From Saccharum officinarum (lineage: Eukaryota; Streptophyta; Magnoliopsida; Poales; Poaceae): a stretch of 64,000 nt of DNA. This document shows positions 21,301-32,521 of the stretch, one piece after another. Position 1 is the stretch's first letter, and each line of letters begins with the position of its first letter. Below the pieces are notes generated by a model that had not been told where the DNA came from, did no database searches, and worked only from the letters and a program-made list of their open reading frames with translations. A program made the position numbers and the translations under genes. Location of the stretch: contig CM036160.1 in assembly GCA_020631735.1 (NCBI GenBank), positions 117,410,680-117,474,679 on the forward strand. Direction: 5' to 3'.

Positions 21301-23917
21301 CGGCACCGCCTCTGATTCTACTCCAGATACGAAACCCTATTCTTCTGGCCTTTTGCGAGTCCGTTGTCCGGGTGCCTTTGCAGATTCGGTAATGCTATAG
21401 GAAGCGGGCGTCCGTCCGGGCGTTTTTTTAATCCAAAGCTATCGGTTTGATTGTTTTAAGAGTCGCTCCGCACGCCTTGCGCTCTGCCCGTGCCGTTGCT
21501 CTGTGCCACACCGGCTGCTTAGTGGGCCCATATATATATTTTAATCCATATACGCAAAGTAACACAAATATATGCATATACACTTATATACGGCAGCCTC
21601 ATCAGAACGTGAATACGTGACGTACATGTATATCAGAGGACGCTATAATCAACATACATGAAGAGTTGTGCTAAATGATCTGCTAAAGCAACATATAACG
21701 ACCGTTGATACTTGCATGCATCTGCACAAAAATGCCTTTGGACCACAAATAATTATAGACCACGAATATAGTGAAGTTAGCATGGCCAACATAAATAACA
21801 ACAATTTCCGTATGAGCCCTGAAACGTTAGAGCCACATATAAAATTAATAATTTATTTTGCCTTATTAACCATAAACACTGTACTAAAATTTCATCATAC
21901 ACTTTCTTTGACGGTAATGCTATGAAGCGGGCATCCGTCGCTCCACGCACCCCGCGCCTCTGCCCGCGCCATTGCTCGCTCCTGCCCGTGCTGATTCGCC
22001 CGGCCGTCACGCGCCCCGCCTGCTGCAGTTGTCTTAAAGGACGCTGCCACCATGCGTTCGACGAGCTGATGCCGCTTTCCGCTTTGTTGCACAGAAAGCA
22101 TATGTTGTAAACATATGTGTCAAGTTTTTAAATGTTCCTGATATATGTTACTAGTGTTTTATATGGATGTTACAAAAGTAGATCTAAATGTTGCATATGT
22201 TGTAAGTGTTTTATCTGGATATTGTAGCGGCTATACAAATGTTGCAGGCGTATGTTCTAAATATTTTATTTGCTTAAGACGTATGTTGCAGGAAGTGCTT
22301 TCATATTGCAAGTGTTTCATGAGCAGACGCAGGCGGTCCCCGTGTCCACTATACGAATGTTGCAAAAGTAGATATGGATGTCGCATATATTGCAATAGCT
22401 ACACACATATATTGGAAGTCTCTATTCAGAATGTTTCATCTACTTCAGACGTATATTGTAAGTGTTTTTATCTGGATGTTGTATATGTTGCAAATGTATG
22501 TTCTAAATGTTCCATCTGCTTCAAACGTATATTACAGAAAGTGCTTTCATGTTGCAAGTGTATCATGAGACGGCCCCGTGTGTACATGTGTTTTATTTCC
22601 ATAAAAGGTCTATAGTTAGATGTTGCAATGTACGTTGGGCAACAAAATAAAATATAATCTACATAGCCAACCGTCACTGAGAATGACATAAGGTTACCGT
22701 GGTCTCATCGTTTTTTTGCTGTTTGCAAATTTTCTTCATCGACAAAATAAATAAACATGACTTTAGTCTGTGTAGCCTGCTCTCGGCATCGTTCACTTGC
22801 AGAAGCAATTACGTGTAGACCATGGCAAGTACGAGACGACCTCGAGTGGAATCGGATGAGCAGAGCTCCATCGAGCCAAAGACGAGCAAAATCCAACTGC
22901 CGGGCTGTCTGTCCAGATGGTTGGGCCCTCAAAGGTGGAAGTCGGCGGTCCATTCGTTTCATCCACACCAAGAAAGGAAGGATAGATCGGCCGGCGGCAT
23001 CCATCGGTTCCACGCTGCGTGCCGCGTGCTTTTCACGACATTGGTTAGCATACGGCAGGCGCAACAGCAGGCAACGCGTGCAGCAGAGCAGGCAACAGTA
23101 GCTCGTGCAGCAGGTGCGGGCTGCTGGTCTGGCGCAGCAGCAGGCGTACCATCATGCACGGGCGGACGCGCTCTAGCCTGGCCCTTGCAGTAGCAAATAC
23201 AGAGTCCGTGCTTGAATCGCCCAAGTCGTAGGCTGGATACGCAGTTAGCCTTATACAATCAATAGCCCCAGTCCGCTACGGCAAAATCACGACGGTGGGA
23301 CATGACGCCCGCCTCGCAGCCTGCTTTGTCTTCGGGCAGTCATACGTGGTTTTCGTTTCTGGGTCATTTTCTTCTTTCGGCCTCGTTTCCTCTCAAGGCT
23401 CGCCGGTCGCTGCTTCGCCGGATTATGGGCCCTCTTCGGTTTTACAGAATGTTGAGGAAAACCAGTTCGACTCCAAACTTACTGTGGGGTCACTCCTGGC
23501 CTCTCACCCTCGCGAGGGGTCAGCGGGGAGAGGCCGAGGGTTTCCCACACGAGTAAGACAAAGGCGAGCTAGTCGTGCGAGGGTTCCCGGAAAAGGGGAC
23601 AAGGAATAAATGCGGATTAAACGCCCACTAAATTCCCTTTCAAAAAAAAAACCGTGTCTCTTACATGAGTGCCGCGGGTATTTATAGCCTCTATCCCGGG
23701 CCATGGTGAAATTACAAAAGGACAGACGCGGGACCATCAGTCGCATCACACTCGCCAAGGATAGAGACGTAATCTTCCCTACCCCCAGCCAACCACTCTA
23801 AACCCTAATTGTGCCGACGCGACCGCCGCCGGCTTCGCTCCTAGCTTCTTCTGTGAGCCGTGACAGACCCTCGCCCTCCCGGTGGAAGGTCCGTGGCCCC
23901 CGAGCCTCGCCTCGCCC

Positions 23918-24135
23918 AAAGATACTTGAAAAGGAGATCACTCGGCAGAAAACCTTCGCGGCGGGGGTCATTACCCATAGCGAAGTTGCTTAGCAGGATT
24001 AGAGTGAAGGTTGAGAGTCAGGCAGCAAAGATACTTGAAAAGGAGATCACTCGGCAGAAAACCTTCGCGGCGGGGGTCATTACCCATAGCGAAGTTGCTT
24101 AGCAGGATTAGAGTGAAGGTTGAGAGTCAGGCAGG
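23918..24135. repeat. 108/109-bp tandem duplication in copy B
   Basis: Same tandem pair as 18563-18779. The units begin at 23918 and 24027. The spacing is 109 instead of 108 because of a one-base indel. Confidence 0.85.
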
Positions 24136-25505
24136 GGTCGAGCCAGGGTTGCCTTCGCCCAACACTTGCCTTTATAACTGGTGAGAAAATTTTGCTCAAG
24201 TTTTAATCTTGCAAGTCATGATGAAAATTAGCAAGAATATACTCGAGCGAACGTTCATTGTCCATAGAAGGGATCGTGCGCCTCGAATCGAGAATGAAAA
24301 TGGACGTGTGATTTTTTTCTCGAGTCCTGAGGTTGATGTGTTGTTTTTTCTTTTTTCTGTTTGTACAAAAAAAAAGGATTCAATTTGCCGTATCATACAT
24401 TGGCGATAAAGCTTCTTTTACATTGACGTGCAAGATTGATGACAGGTTTAATTTAACCACTGTAGGTGTAGGGCAAATTGTTCATTTGTTCCAAAAGAAC
24501 TGTCAGGAAAAGAAAAAGCGAAAAAAACGAAGCATGGCCCGGCGGCAAAGGAAGAGCTTCCAGACCGAGAAAGGACCAGCCAGTTTGACCTGGAAACGGT
24601 TTTACTCTCTGATCTCCACTAAAATTTCTGGATAACATTCAAAGTTTGCCAGGAAAATCACGATAAACGAAATGTGAGTAGTGCTGGGCAGGTTTTGGAA
24701 GCCAGATATCGAATTTTAGAGCACCAATCATAAGCATAAGCACACAGCAGTACTGGAGAGGGGATCCAACAAAAAACCTCACGCACTGGATGCAATTCAA
24801 GCGTTCCAAACCAATTTCAGACCTGGCTCCATTGGTTTCCAAGTTTGACATCTCCAGTAAGGTGCCTGGCTGCCTACATATGCCTTGCTCCCCCCACTCC
24901 TGCTCTCCTCTCTGGACCAGGGAAGGCCTGCATTCTGCGAGCGGGTACAGTGCAAAGTGACCTGCGAAGCCATACGTTCGGTTTGTCTGCTTGACTAGCG
25001 CTGGATGCGGCCTTGCAGTCAGGGCCATCAAGCGGCACAACGAATGGCCTCCTCTCCAAAATGCTTGTCATTGTCAAGCTTCATGAGCCCTTCCAAGAGG
25101 ACTATGGTTGGGAAGGAGGCCATGATCTAGGACTCACATCTGCTGCACTGCACACGTACCCAATGCAACGGCCTACTCCTTGGTAGTGGAATTTGGCAAA
25201 CTGCAGGCCTACGAGCCTATTGTTGGTTTGGAGCAACTCTCTGGGAAGCCATGTTTGGTACAGCTTCTCTCTACAACTATGCACAGTTATTTTTGGTGGG
25301 AAAATGAGAAAAGGTTAAGCAATACTAGAACTCCGGAAGCAGCACAATCGTGAGTAAACTGTCCAAAAACCAGTTTAAGAAACCCAGGAACCAAAAAAAT
25401 CAGAAACAAGTACACAGCAATACAGGAAGCAGAACAATGCGAGAGAAAAACAAAAACCAACAAGAAACCTCATGCATTGGAAGCATTTCAACCGTTCCAA
25501 ACCAA

Positions 25506-25511
25506 TTTATT
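25506..25511 (-). terminator. Candidate polyadenylation signal of eIF5A
   Basis: AATAAA on the minus strand (within CAATAAATTGG), about 245 bases after the eIF5A stop codon. This is a plausible near-upstream element. Plant signals are loose, so it is only a candidate. Confidence 0.4.
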
Positions 25512-25752
25512 GATACTTAATAATACTAAAAAGCAGGGGCATAAAAGCATAGAAAATACAGGGTCCAGAATGTAACCACAGATAATGATAGTCAGATACG
25601 GTGCAGACACCCAGCAATCCCTGCACTTGTGTTTGCTATAGCAAAAGCCAGCTCAAGCCAGGTGAATGTCTCGGTAGCAATCCTTTGGTGATACACTTCT
25701 TTTTCGATTTAAGTTTTGAGATACAGTGGTTCCGTCTTCCAGGGCAGGGAAG

Positions 25753-28223
25753 TTACTTGGGGCCAATATCCTTCAGCGCGCAGATCTGCTCCTCCCCCAT
25801 AGCAGACTGGACAGTCACAACAAGATCCTTCCCGCTTTCAAACCCTTCCTTAATCTGAATACAAAATGCGAAAGTATTATTGGTACTATAAACACAAAAA
25901 ACAATAACTTGAGGTAGATACATTAACTCAGCTACAACGGATACAAGTTATGCAACACTACTACTTTCAATCAACAGAATTTTCATGTGTCCAAGAAACT
26001 CACAGCACAGACAACAGTGTAAGACGCATACAAAATCATTATTCAACAACTCACGTCGGTTTAAAAGCAAGCAATTTCGGTGGACTTTCAATTCAACATG
26101 TTTTATGCAATATGGTTGCCATGTCGGATCATTTACAAGGTAATAGTAGACAGACTAAATATACAAGGACTGTCTAGTTCTACAGGGCCCTACTTTCCAC
26201 AATCCTTATAAGCCCAAATCAATTAACAAACTTCAAAGAAGAGAAGCTACCGAGACAGAACATATGACTAAGCTAACAAATATAACCACCATCTGTAATA
26301 CTTGGAAGCCAACAAGAAAACTAACAGGACTTAGGATGGAAAATGTTTACAAACAGACCTGGGCCACGAGAGTCTCATCAGTTGGGAGTCTAAGATCATC
26401 CTTAGTGTTGCCATCTGAAGTAAGAAGGCTCACCTGAAACAAATTAAATTAAATTATAAAACTGAATTTAACATTTAATTTACAGAAGAATGTAGCTTTA
26501 CTGATTAGAGGAACATACAAATCCATCCTCTGATATGTCAATCAGCTGATACTCAGTACGGTTCACATGCGGAATCTAAAAAAAAAGTTGGAAAGCGTGA
26601 GTGGCGTATGAAGTGAACCGTCAAAAGAACTTAACTAAACAGGCAGAAATTAACTTACATCACAGTTGTGTGAAGAAGGAACAATATCTTCAAGTTTTTT
26701 CCCGTTGAATATGTCTATGGCAACAAAGTGGCATTTGGCGTGACCATGCTTACCAGTCTTTGAGGTAGAAACCTCCACAACCTGTAGCATAAGTTATTTT
26801 TAGCAACCATATTCAACAAACAAACTCAATAAAACAGCAACGAGTGCGTGATGCGACATAAAAGCAAGGAAATTCCAAATAGTTTCAGGCATAAACTCAT
26901 GAACTGTTTCTGATATATCACTCAAATCCATCAGAAGTTCAATAAAATGCAAGGGTAAATAAACAGAAGTGAGCTTACTATCACCTTATGATAATAAAAT
27001 AAAGTACGGTATGCTAATACCACGCAGAACATTTTCCAGGTTAAGAGTTAAGAAAGAGATAACCTGTTAGGTATTGCAGAACAAGTGGGTACTCATTCTC
27101 TTTGACAATGGTTGCCAAACCAAAAGAAAATTTCGTTCTGACAACAAATTGGTTTTATCAATAAATAGGAAACATAGCTTTCCAATTCTAATCCTACTCA
27201 TTACCAAAAAATCAAATAACAAAGGGCATTCTACATCCATCGTGGGGTCAAATCAAAACCCTGTCCAAAATGTAGGGACATATGTTATTTTATTTTTTTA
27301 TTAATTTCAAACATCACTAAACAGTCTGCCCCCTAGAAAACATCAGAGTCAGCAACATCAAGTTTACCTCTATGCCAGACTGACAACTGAAATCTTAGAT
27401 ATCAGGATAATGTATTTTCTTTAAAGCACATTATCTGTTCGATCTCTTATTCCCGTTATCTTGGAACAATGGAAATCAGATAACCCTCTGAACAAACATC
27501 AAAAGATAAATTGTTTGATCACTTGGGTGGTAGCTCACTATAGATCAATGGGTACAAACACGGTGACCATGATCAAGGACAGATAATGAGTACCCTTGAA
27601 TGTTCGATGGCAAGCTTAGGGGAGTAACAAATAGCTCAAAATGCCAACTAATTTTCCCCCTTTGTAAGGGAAAAAATCCAAAAGGTTACCGATTTGCTAC
27701 AGATTCAGCTACTTATATGGGCTGGGTGCAATCGACTCTGACTAAATGTCGTTTATTTTCTGATCTCTTGAAAAGCAGATCAGATTTACCACAGAAAACT
27801 GTCATTCTGTGAAGCGAAGCCCAGTTGGCAATAGCAGAGTCTGGCATCAACCGCGACTCCCACATCTCCTTCTAACTATCAGATATATCCAGCATCCAAC
27901 TCCCACGAATTACACCCCCATATAGTGGGTCAACCATCAAAAGATAACAGTAACAGCACCTATTCCCAAGCAATCACACTATCACAGTATGACCAGAGAC
28001 GACTACATACATCTCCATATCACCAGTTCACAGCACAACGACGCGTATCGATACTAATCGATCCTACAGCCGATCCCAAATCTAAGCACGCATATACCTT
28101 GCAGGGACGGCCCTTGATGACGAGGAAGCCGTTCTTGCGGACGGTGCCAGCCTGCTGCGGGTAGGTCTTGGACGCACCAGCGTCGGCCTTCGATTCGAAG
28201 TGGTGCTCCTCCGAGTCCGACAT
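25753..28223 (-). CDS. eIF5A: Translation factor eIF5A, five coding exons
   Basis: eIF5A binds the ribosome and promotes peptide-bond formation and termination, especially at stalling motifs such as polyproline. It works only after one lysine is converted to hypusine. Coding exons on the minus strand: 28223-28098 ([20 protein letters not shown]... to GRPCK), 26781-26659 ([16 protein letters not shown]... to SSHNCD), 26575-26519, 26433-26359 and 25854-25753 (to DIGPK, TAA). All introns have GT..AG borders and all junctions fall between codons. The product is 160 residues, the normal plant length. The hypusine site is K53 in TGKHGHAK. The N-terminal acidic segment and the basic KOW-like domain are followed by the OB-fold C-terminal half. 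Residues 33-38 (FLVIKG) differ slightly from many plant copies. A leader intron (28433-28231) lies just before the start codon. The gene looks intact and is the best supported gene in the window. Confidence 0.97.
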
Positions 28224-28230
28224 GGCGATC

Positions 28231-28433
28231 CTGCAAAAAAAAAAAACCAACACCCCCAAACAACAAGATCCGAAAATTAGCCTGGATTCAGATTCCCCAG
28301 ATTTCAGGAAGCAAAAGAAATCACGAATCGAAAAACATAGCAACTAAATTCGCAGGCAAATCTAATCACGAATCGAAAAACATAGCAACTAAATTCGCAG
28401 GCAAATCTAAGCGGCGGCGGGTCAGAATTTCAC
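28231..28433 (-). other. 5' leader intron of eIF5A
   Basis: Donor CAG|GTGAAA at 28434/28433 and acceptor TTTTTTGCAG ending at 28231, seven bases before the ATG. Length 203 bp. Leader introns of housekeeping genes in plants often raise expression, which is general knowledge and not shown here. Nearly half of it is a tandem 45-bp repeat. Confidence 0.75.
28321..28410. repeat. Perfect 45-bp tandem duplication in the eIF5A leader intron
   Basis: The unit starting TCACGAATCGAAAAACATAG and ending GCAAATCTAA occurs at 28321-28365 and 28366-28410 without a single difference. It is therefore a very recent duplication or a local assembly error. Confidence 0.95.
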
Positions 28434-28514
28434 CTGTCTTAGATGGGTCAAGCGGAGGAGCAGGAGGAGATGCAGAGGCAGAGGCGGATGATAAGCGATA
28501 AGCTCGCGGAGAAT

Positions 28515-28537
28515 CCTAGGGTTTCAGGATATTTATA
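28515..28537 (-). promoter_or_regulatory. eIF5A core promoter: TATA box and telo-box
   Basis: On the minus strand TATAAATAT (28537-28529) is followed closely by AAACCCTAGG (28524-28515). The telo-box AAACCCTA near the start site is typical of plant translation-machinery genes. The leader exon runs from roughly 28500 to 28434. Confidence 0.75.
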
Positions 28538-28917
28538 CTGCTATAACAGCAGGTGCACCCACCGCTTCCACCCGAGAGGAGACGGTTGTCTCACTGACTG
28601 TGGGGTATGCTAGATAACGGGCCCGCATGTCGGTGGAACGGCTTTAGGTGCCGATGTTGAGCGAATCTGAACCGTCGGTTTGGTCGGGGGTCGGACCCGT
28701 GTACGGCTGCAGGGGAAGGGCATCTTCTCGCGTTTGAATCACGCCATGGAGGCTGAAAGCATCTTTCCTCCTCGTTTTTGCTCGCCTTTTGTTTTTCCCC
28801 TTTTGCTTCCTTTCCTTTTCTTTTGATTGAAAGACTTTTCGTTTCCTTTTCAGCGTCTCCTTTGCTGATCAGCGATAAGAAAACAATTGTGCGATAAGAA
28901 AACAATCGTGCGGGGAC
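28538..28917. promoter_or_regulatory. eIF5A upstream region
   Basis: No gene. This is the ~380 bp between the TATA box and the hAT insertion. On the minus strand it contains a purine-rich run (28790-28860). A short repeat GCGATAAGAAAACAAT occurs twice at 28872-28907. Confidence 0.4.
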
Positions 28918-31062
28918 CAGCGCCGGTCCTGAGATTTTAAGGGCCCTCTGGCGAATTCGTCACGACGGCCCTTCTAGACCATAAAATTTTATAATATATA
29001 GGCTAAATTTACTTGTATAAATGAGTACCAAACCCAATAATCTATTTTTAATTTAACATGTCTGATAATTATCAAGAGTGAGAAACAATGGAGACTAAAA
29101 AGCATTATATTTGTACTTGTATACCTAATATGATTACCTTAAATAAGAATAGAACCCCATCATATTCATTGCTTCTTATAAAAATATATTTCTTCGGGCA
29201 TTTCTTGATGCAAAATCATCAAGGACGGTATTGAGATTAATAGTGTCCAAGATATCCTTCTCTATGGTGCACATAGCCAAGCCATTTAACCTTTCTTGTG
29301 ACATAGTTGATCTCAAATAGTTCTTCAACAACGTCAATTTTGAGAAACTTCTTTCGGCCGAAGCTACAGTCACAGGTACAGTTAAGAGAATTCGATAGGC
29401 AACTGAAACATTTGGATAGCAATCTGCATCCATAACAAACTTGAGAATCTCAGGCGCTGACATCAAAGAATCTGGCAAAGTCACTTGCAACACCTTTAAT
29501 TCTGAAAAAAAAAATAATTGATCTCAACATCGGATGAGTTATTATGAGAAAATTTATCCACAAAAATCTTGCAGTGCGCCCAAAGATCAACTTCATCCAA
29601 GGATTTCAAATTTTCTGAGTTGAACAAGAACCCAAAGACATTATCAAATGCCGTCATCTGCTCAAATCTAGTAGTCAATGAAGCAATTGCATTATCAATC
29701 ATAACTAGGAAGTACTCTCTTTTAAAGGAGTCCACAGCAGACTGTTGTATTTCCCTGTCTTCATCTTGTTCATCAAAATATTTCTTTCTCTTTCGTTGAC
29801 GTTTTGTAGAAAATATTGGCTCTATATCCAATTCAGATACAATGTTTTTTGCTGTATCCATACTAGAAATGAAACCTTCATCTCTGTACTTCTTAAAATA
29901 TGATATGACACCTTCAATGTGTTTGAGAGTAGCATCTATACTCATAATTTTAGATTGCAACTTCTTGCTAACCTTATTTATAGAGAACAAAATGTCGTGC
30001 CAAATAACCAAACCAACTAAAAATTCAAAATTCTCAAGTGCACTCACCAACGATTGACATTCACTAACTGCCATTGGATCATCAGTTGAAGCCTTCTCTA
30101 ACGCTATTAAAGCTGATCTTATTTGAGGAGTTTGGAATCTGATAGCTTGAACACTTTTTATCCGGCTTTCCCAGCGTGTATTAGACCATGACTTAACTGT
30201 CAATCCTGGGACATTGTCAACAAAAAATCTTCCATCTTTTGGTAGATTTTGCAAACAGTGTGTATATATGTTGGATAATACCAAAAAAAGTTATAGCCTG
30301 CCTGCAAGATTTCAAATATCACAAATAATAAGATCCAAATCATGACATGTTATATTAGAAAAATGTATAACATATAAAAGAAATAATAGTTTACCTGCAA
30401 GATTTTCCCATATCATAAAGAGTAAGATTCAGACTATGACATGCACACGGCATATATAGTGCTCTTGGATTAATTTCAAGCAAGCGAGTCTGAACACCTT
30501 GGTGTTTTCCCTTCATATTTGAACCATTATCATAGCCTTGTCCCCTCACATCATCAATATTCAAATGAAGAGAGGCCAATGCACTCTTTAATTCATTAAA
30601 AAGACCCAATCCCGATGTGTCATCTACCTTCAAGAATTCTAGGAAGAACTCCTCTACCCTTGGAACATTCCTCGATATATTCACACATCGAATGATTAGA
30701 GTCATTTGTTCTTCGTGGCTCACATCTGGAGTACAATCTAAAATCACAGAAAAATACTTAGCATCCTTGATGATCTTTAATATAGTTTCTTTCACACAAT
30801 CTGCAAGAAGGGAAATCATCTCATTCTGAATTTTATGCCCAAGATAATGATGATGAATCTCACTATTTTGAATCCGCCTAATATGATCTTGCATCACAGG
30901 ATCAAATTCACCCATCATTTCAACTGTGCTGGAACTTTTCTTGTCTTCATTTGGGCTGATGTACTAGGGGTGAAGGTTTTATATACATGGGCTTGGGCCC
31001 CTAACCGGTCTGGGCCCTCGGCCGTCGCACAATATGCCCCCCCCCCCATAGGGCCGGGCCTG
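28918..31062 (-). mobile_element. hAT transposon with perfect 8-bp target duplication
   Basis: Left end CAGCGCCGGTCC and right end GGGCCGGGCCTG form an imperfect terminal inverted repeat (9 of 12 match). The element is flanked by GCGGGGAC on both sides (28910-28917 and 31063-31070), an exact 8-bp target duplication characteristic of hAT. It is 2145 bp long and contains a minus-strand transposase remnant of the DUF4371/ZMYM1-like type. A run of 13 C lies just inside the right end (31036-31048). The insertion is close to the eIF5A promoter. Confidence 0.93.
29176..30918 (-). pseudogene. hAT transposase remnant (DUF4371 + C-terminal dimerisation domain)
   Basis: The transposase cuts and pastes the element; the hAT C-terminal region mediates dimerisation. 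30918-30391 carries the DUF4371 part ([52 protein letters not shown]). A GT..AG intron of about 105 bp follows (30395 to about 30292). 30284-29496 continues it (VPGLTVKSWSNTRWESR). 29493-29176 holds the hAT dimerisation motif (TVPVTVASAERSFSKL, then LAMCTIEKDI). Frameshifts lie in T runs near 30230 and in the T10 run near 29505, so some could be sequencing errors. The N-terminal TTF-type zinc finger expected before residue 1 is missing, because the element end is only ~140 bp upstream. It is therefore a deletion derivative unlikely to move by itself. Confidence 0.88.
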
Positions 31063-31070
31063 GCGGGGAC

Positions 31071-31665
31071 GTTTCCAAACCTCTTATTCCGATGATCCGA
31101 TCGGGGTCGAGATTCGTTGTGAGAACGCACTGTTCTTGGATCACAATCGTGCGGAAATATATGTTTGTAGTAAGAGCAGCTCGTGTAGTGAAAACTGAAA
31201 AGTCAAACCATAATGAGAGAGAAAGAGTATGTTTGATTTAAAGTTTTAAACACTCGATTCCTTACCTTCTAGTTTGGTTTGAAACATCAAACTATGCAAT
31301 ATTTGTCCTCGAACTAATTTTTAGCCAATGAACAATGTTTTTTTCACAATAAATCAGCATAAAAATTAGCATAAGCAAAGAGTGTGAGCGGAAATAAAAC
31401 ACAGGCATAGGGAACAGACTATGGTCCTGTTCGCTCGATGGTGGCCGGTGCTGATGCTAATCCTGATTGGTTGTGAAAGAAAAATATTGTTAAATAACTG
31501 GTTGATTCTTATCGATAAGCTCGAGCCAACTGAGTGTATGTAATAAGTGGAAATAAATCACACGATGGGAACGGAAGACGACGCACTGGTGAACTAACGA
31601 TCTGGCCACACAAGACTGCGTGCTCAAGCTCAATGCCCATACGCCGCCAAGCAATTGTTTACCAA
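31071..31665. other. Intergenic with a short MITE
   Basis: No gene. 31426-31532 is a CCTGTTCG-family MITE: CCTGTTCGCTCG at the left, a central GTGAAAGAAAAATATTG, and a GATAAGCTCGAGCCAAC-type right end. It is related to 5067-5174 and 55668-55784. Confidence 0.55.
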
Positions 31666-31676
31666 CTAGTGTCATG

Positions 31677-31694
31677 GCGCGCGCCATCGCGCGC
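31677..31694 (-). other. Helitron 3' hairpin
   Basis: A 7-bp stem GCGCGCG / CGCGCGC (31677-31683 with 31688-31694) and a 4-base loop lies seven bases before the CTAG terminus. This subterminal hairpin acts as the rolling-circle end signal in Helitrons. Confidence 0.85.
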
Positions 31695-31830
31695 GAATTC
31701 AGCAAGAAATTTAGAGGAGCATAAATAGTAGGCGGCGGAATCATAATTATACAGATACTATACATGAAGTTTTCTGAGCCTGACCCTATGTACATATACA
31801 CAAAGGAAGTTTGGTCTGGTGAATCACCAC

Positions 31831-32500
31831 CTATGGTAGGTGGAGTAGACTGCTACAGTTGGCTGCATACGAATATGTTACAAACGTAGGAGGAAGTACA
31901 CGCAATATTGTGTAGCGGGGTTTGCAGCACCTATGCACAAGCATTTGAGAGGCTACCAAAAACTTGGGGGGGGGTGCCTCTGCACCGGTGCACGAAGTGG
32001 GGGAAGGGTCAGTGCGATGTGATGTTGTTGTCTGATCTTCAGCCACCGGTGCTGTCGCTGGAGGTGTCCATCGCGAAACCGGTACGATTGCCTGCACAGG
32101 TCGATGATGTTTGCAGATGGGAGGAGATGAGTTGGTAAATTGTTTGACGTAAAGTGTAGACGCCAATAAAGGTAAATGTGCTGTTAACTGCGTCAGCCTG
32201 CTGGAGCAGTATACTATCGTGCAGAAATTGGTGAAGCAAAATTATTTTTTCAGAAACTAAATTAACAAGGATGAACCATGGTTGTTGGATCACTAAGGCT
32301 TTTTGGATAGTAAATTGTAATATTGTGATAGCGGTATTGAGAACATAAAGAGCGCACCGGTAGCGTGATCGAACTTAATAGCGATACGTAGATTATTAAA
32401 GGTGTTTACGAAGGTTTACCTGGTGGGTATGAGGTCGCATCATCGTCATAGGCTGATAGGAGGTCCTGTCGTTGTTCTGTGTCGAGGTCTGAGTATCCTG
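31831..32500 (-). other. 3' part of the Helitron; possible distal exon of the passenger gene
   Basis: A minus-strand frame at 32166-31831 is rich in proline, serine and threonine (PPATAPVAEDQTTTS) and lacks a known domain. It may be a downstream exon of the passenger gene or chance. A run of 9-10 G occurs near 31966. Nothing else is recognised. Confidence 0.3.
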
Positions 32501-32521
32501 CAGATTTAGAAGAGAAGATGA

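Larger units (their letters stand above)
20874..26131. repeat. Copy B of the ~5.26-kb near-identical repeat
   Basis: It starts at the first base after the gap with AGTCTGATC, matching 15514. Similarity ends with GTCGGATCA at 26131, matching 20773. Beyond 26131 the sequence continues through eIF5A exons 4 to 1. It holds the second representation of the DUF6598 5' exon region (about 20880-21300 minus), the degenerate array (22096-22645), the 108-bp tandem pair and eIF5A exon 5. Confidence 0.9.

Noticed and set aside
15514..26131. Biological tandem duplication of the eIF5A 3' region
   Set aside because: Considered, but the exact coincidence of repeat ends with the N gap favours an unmerged contig overlap.
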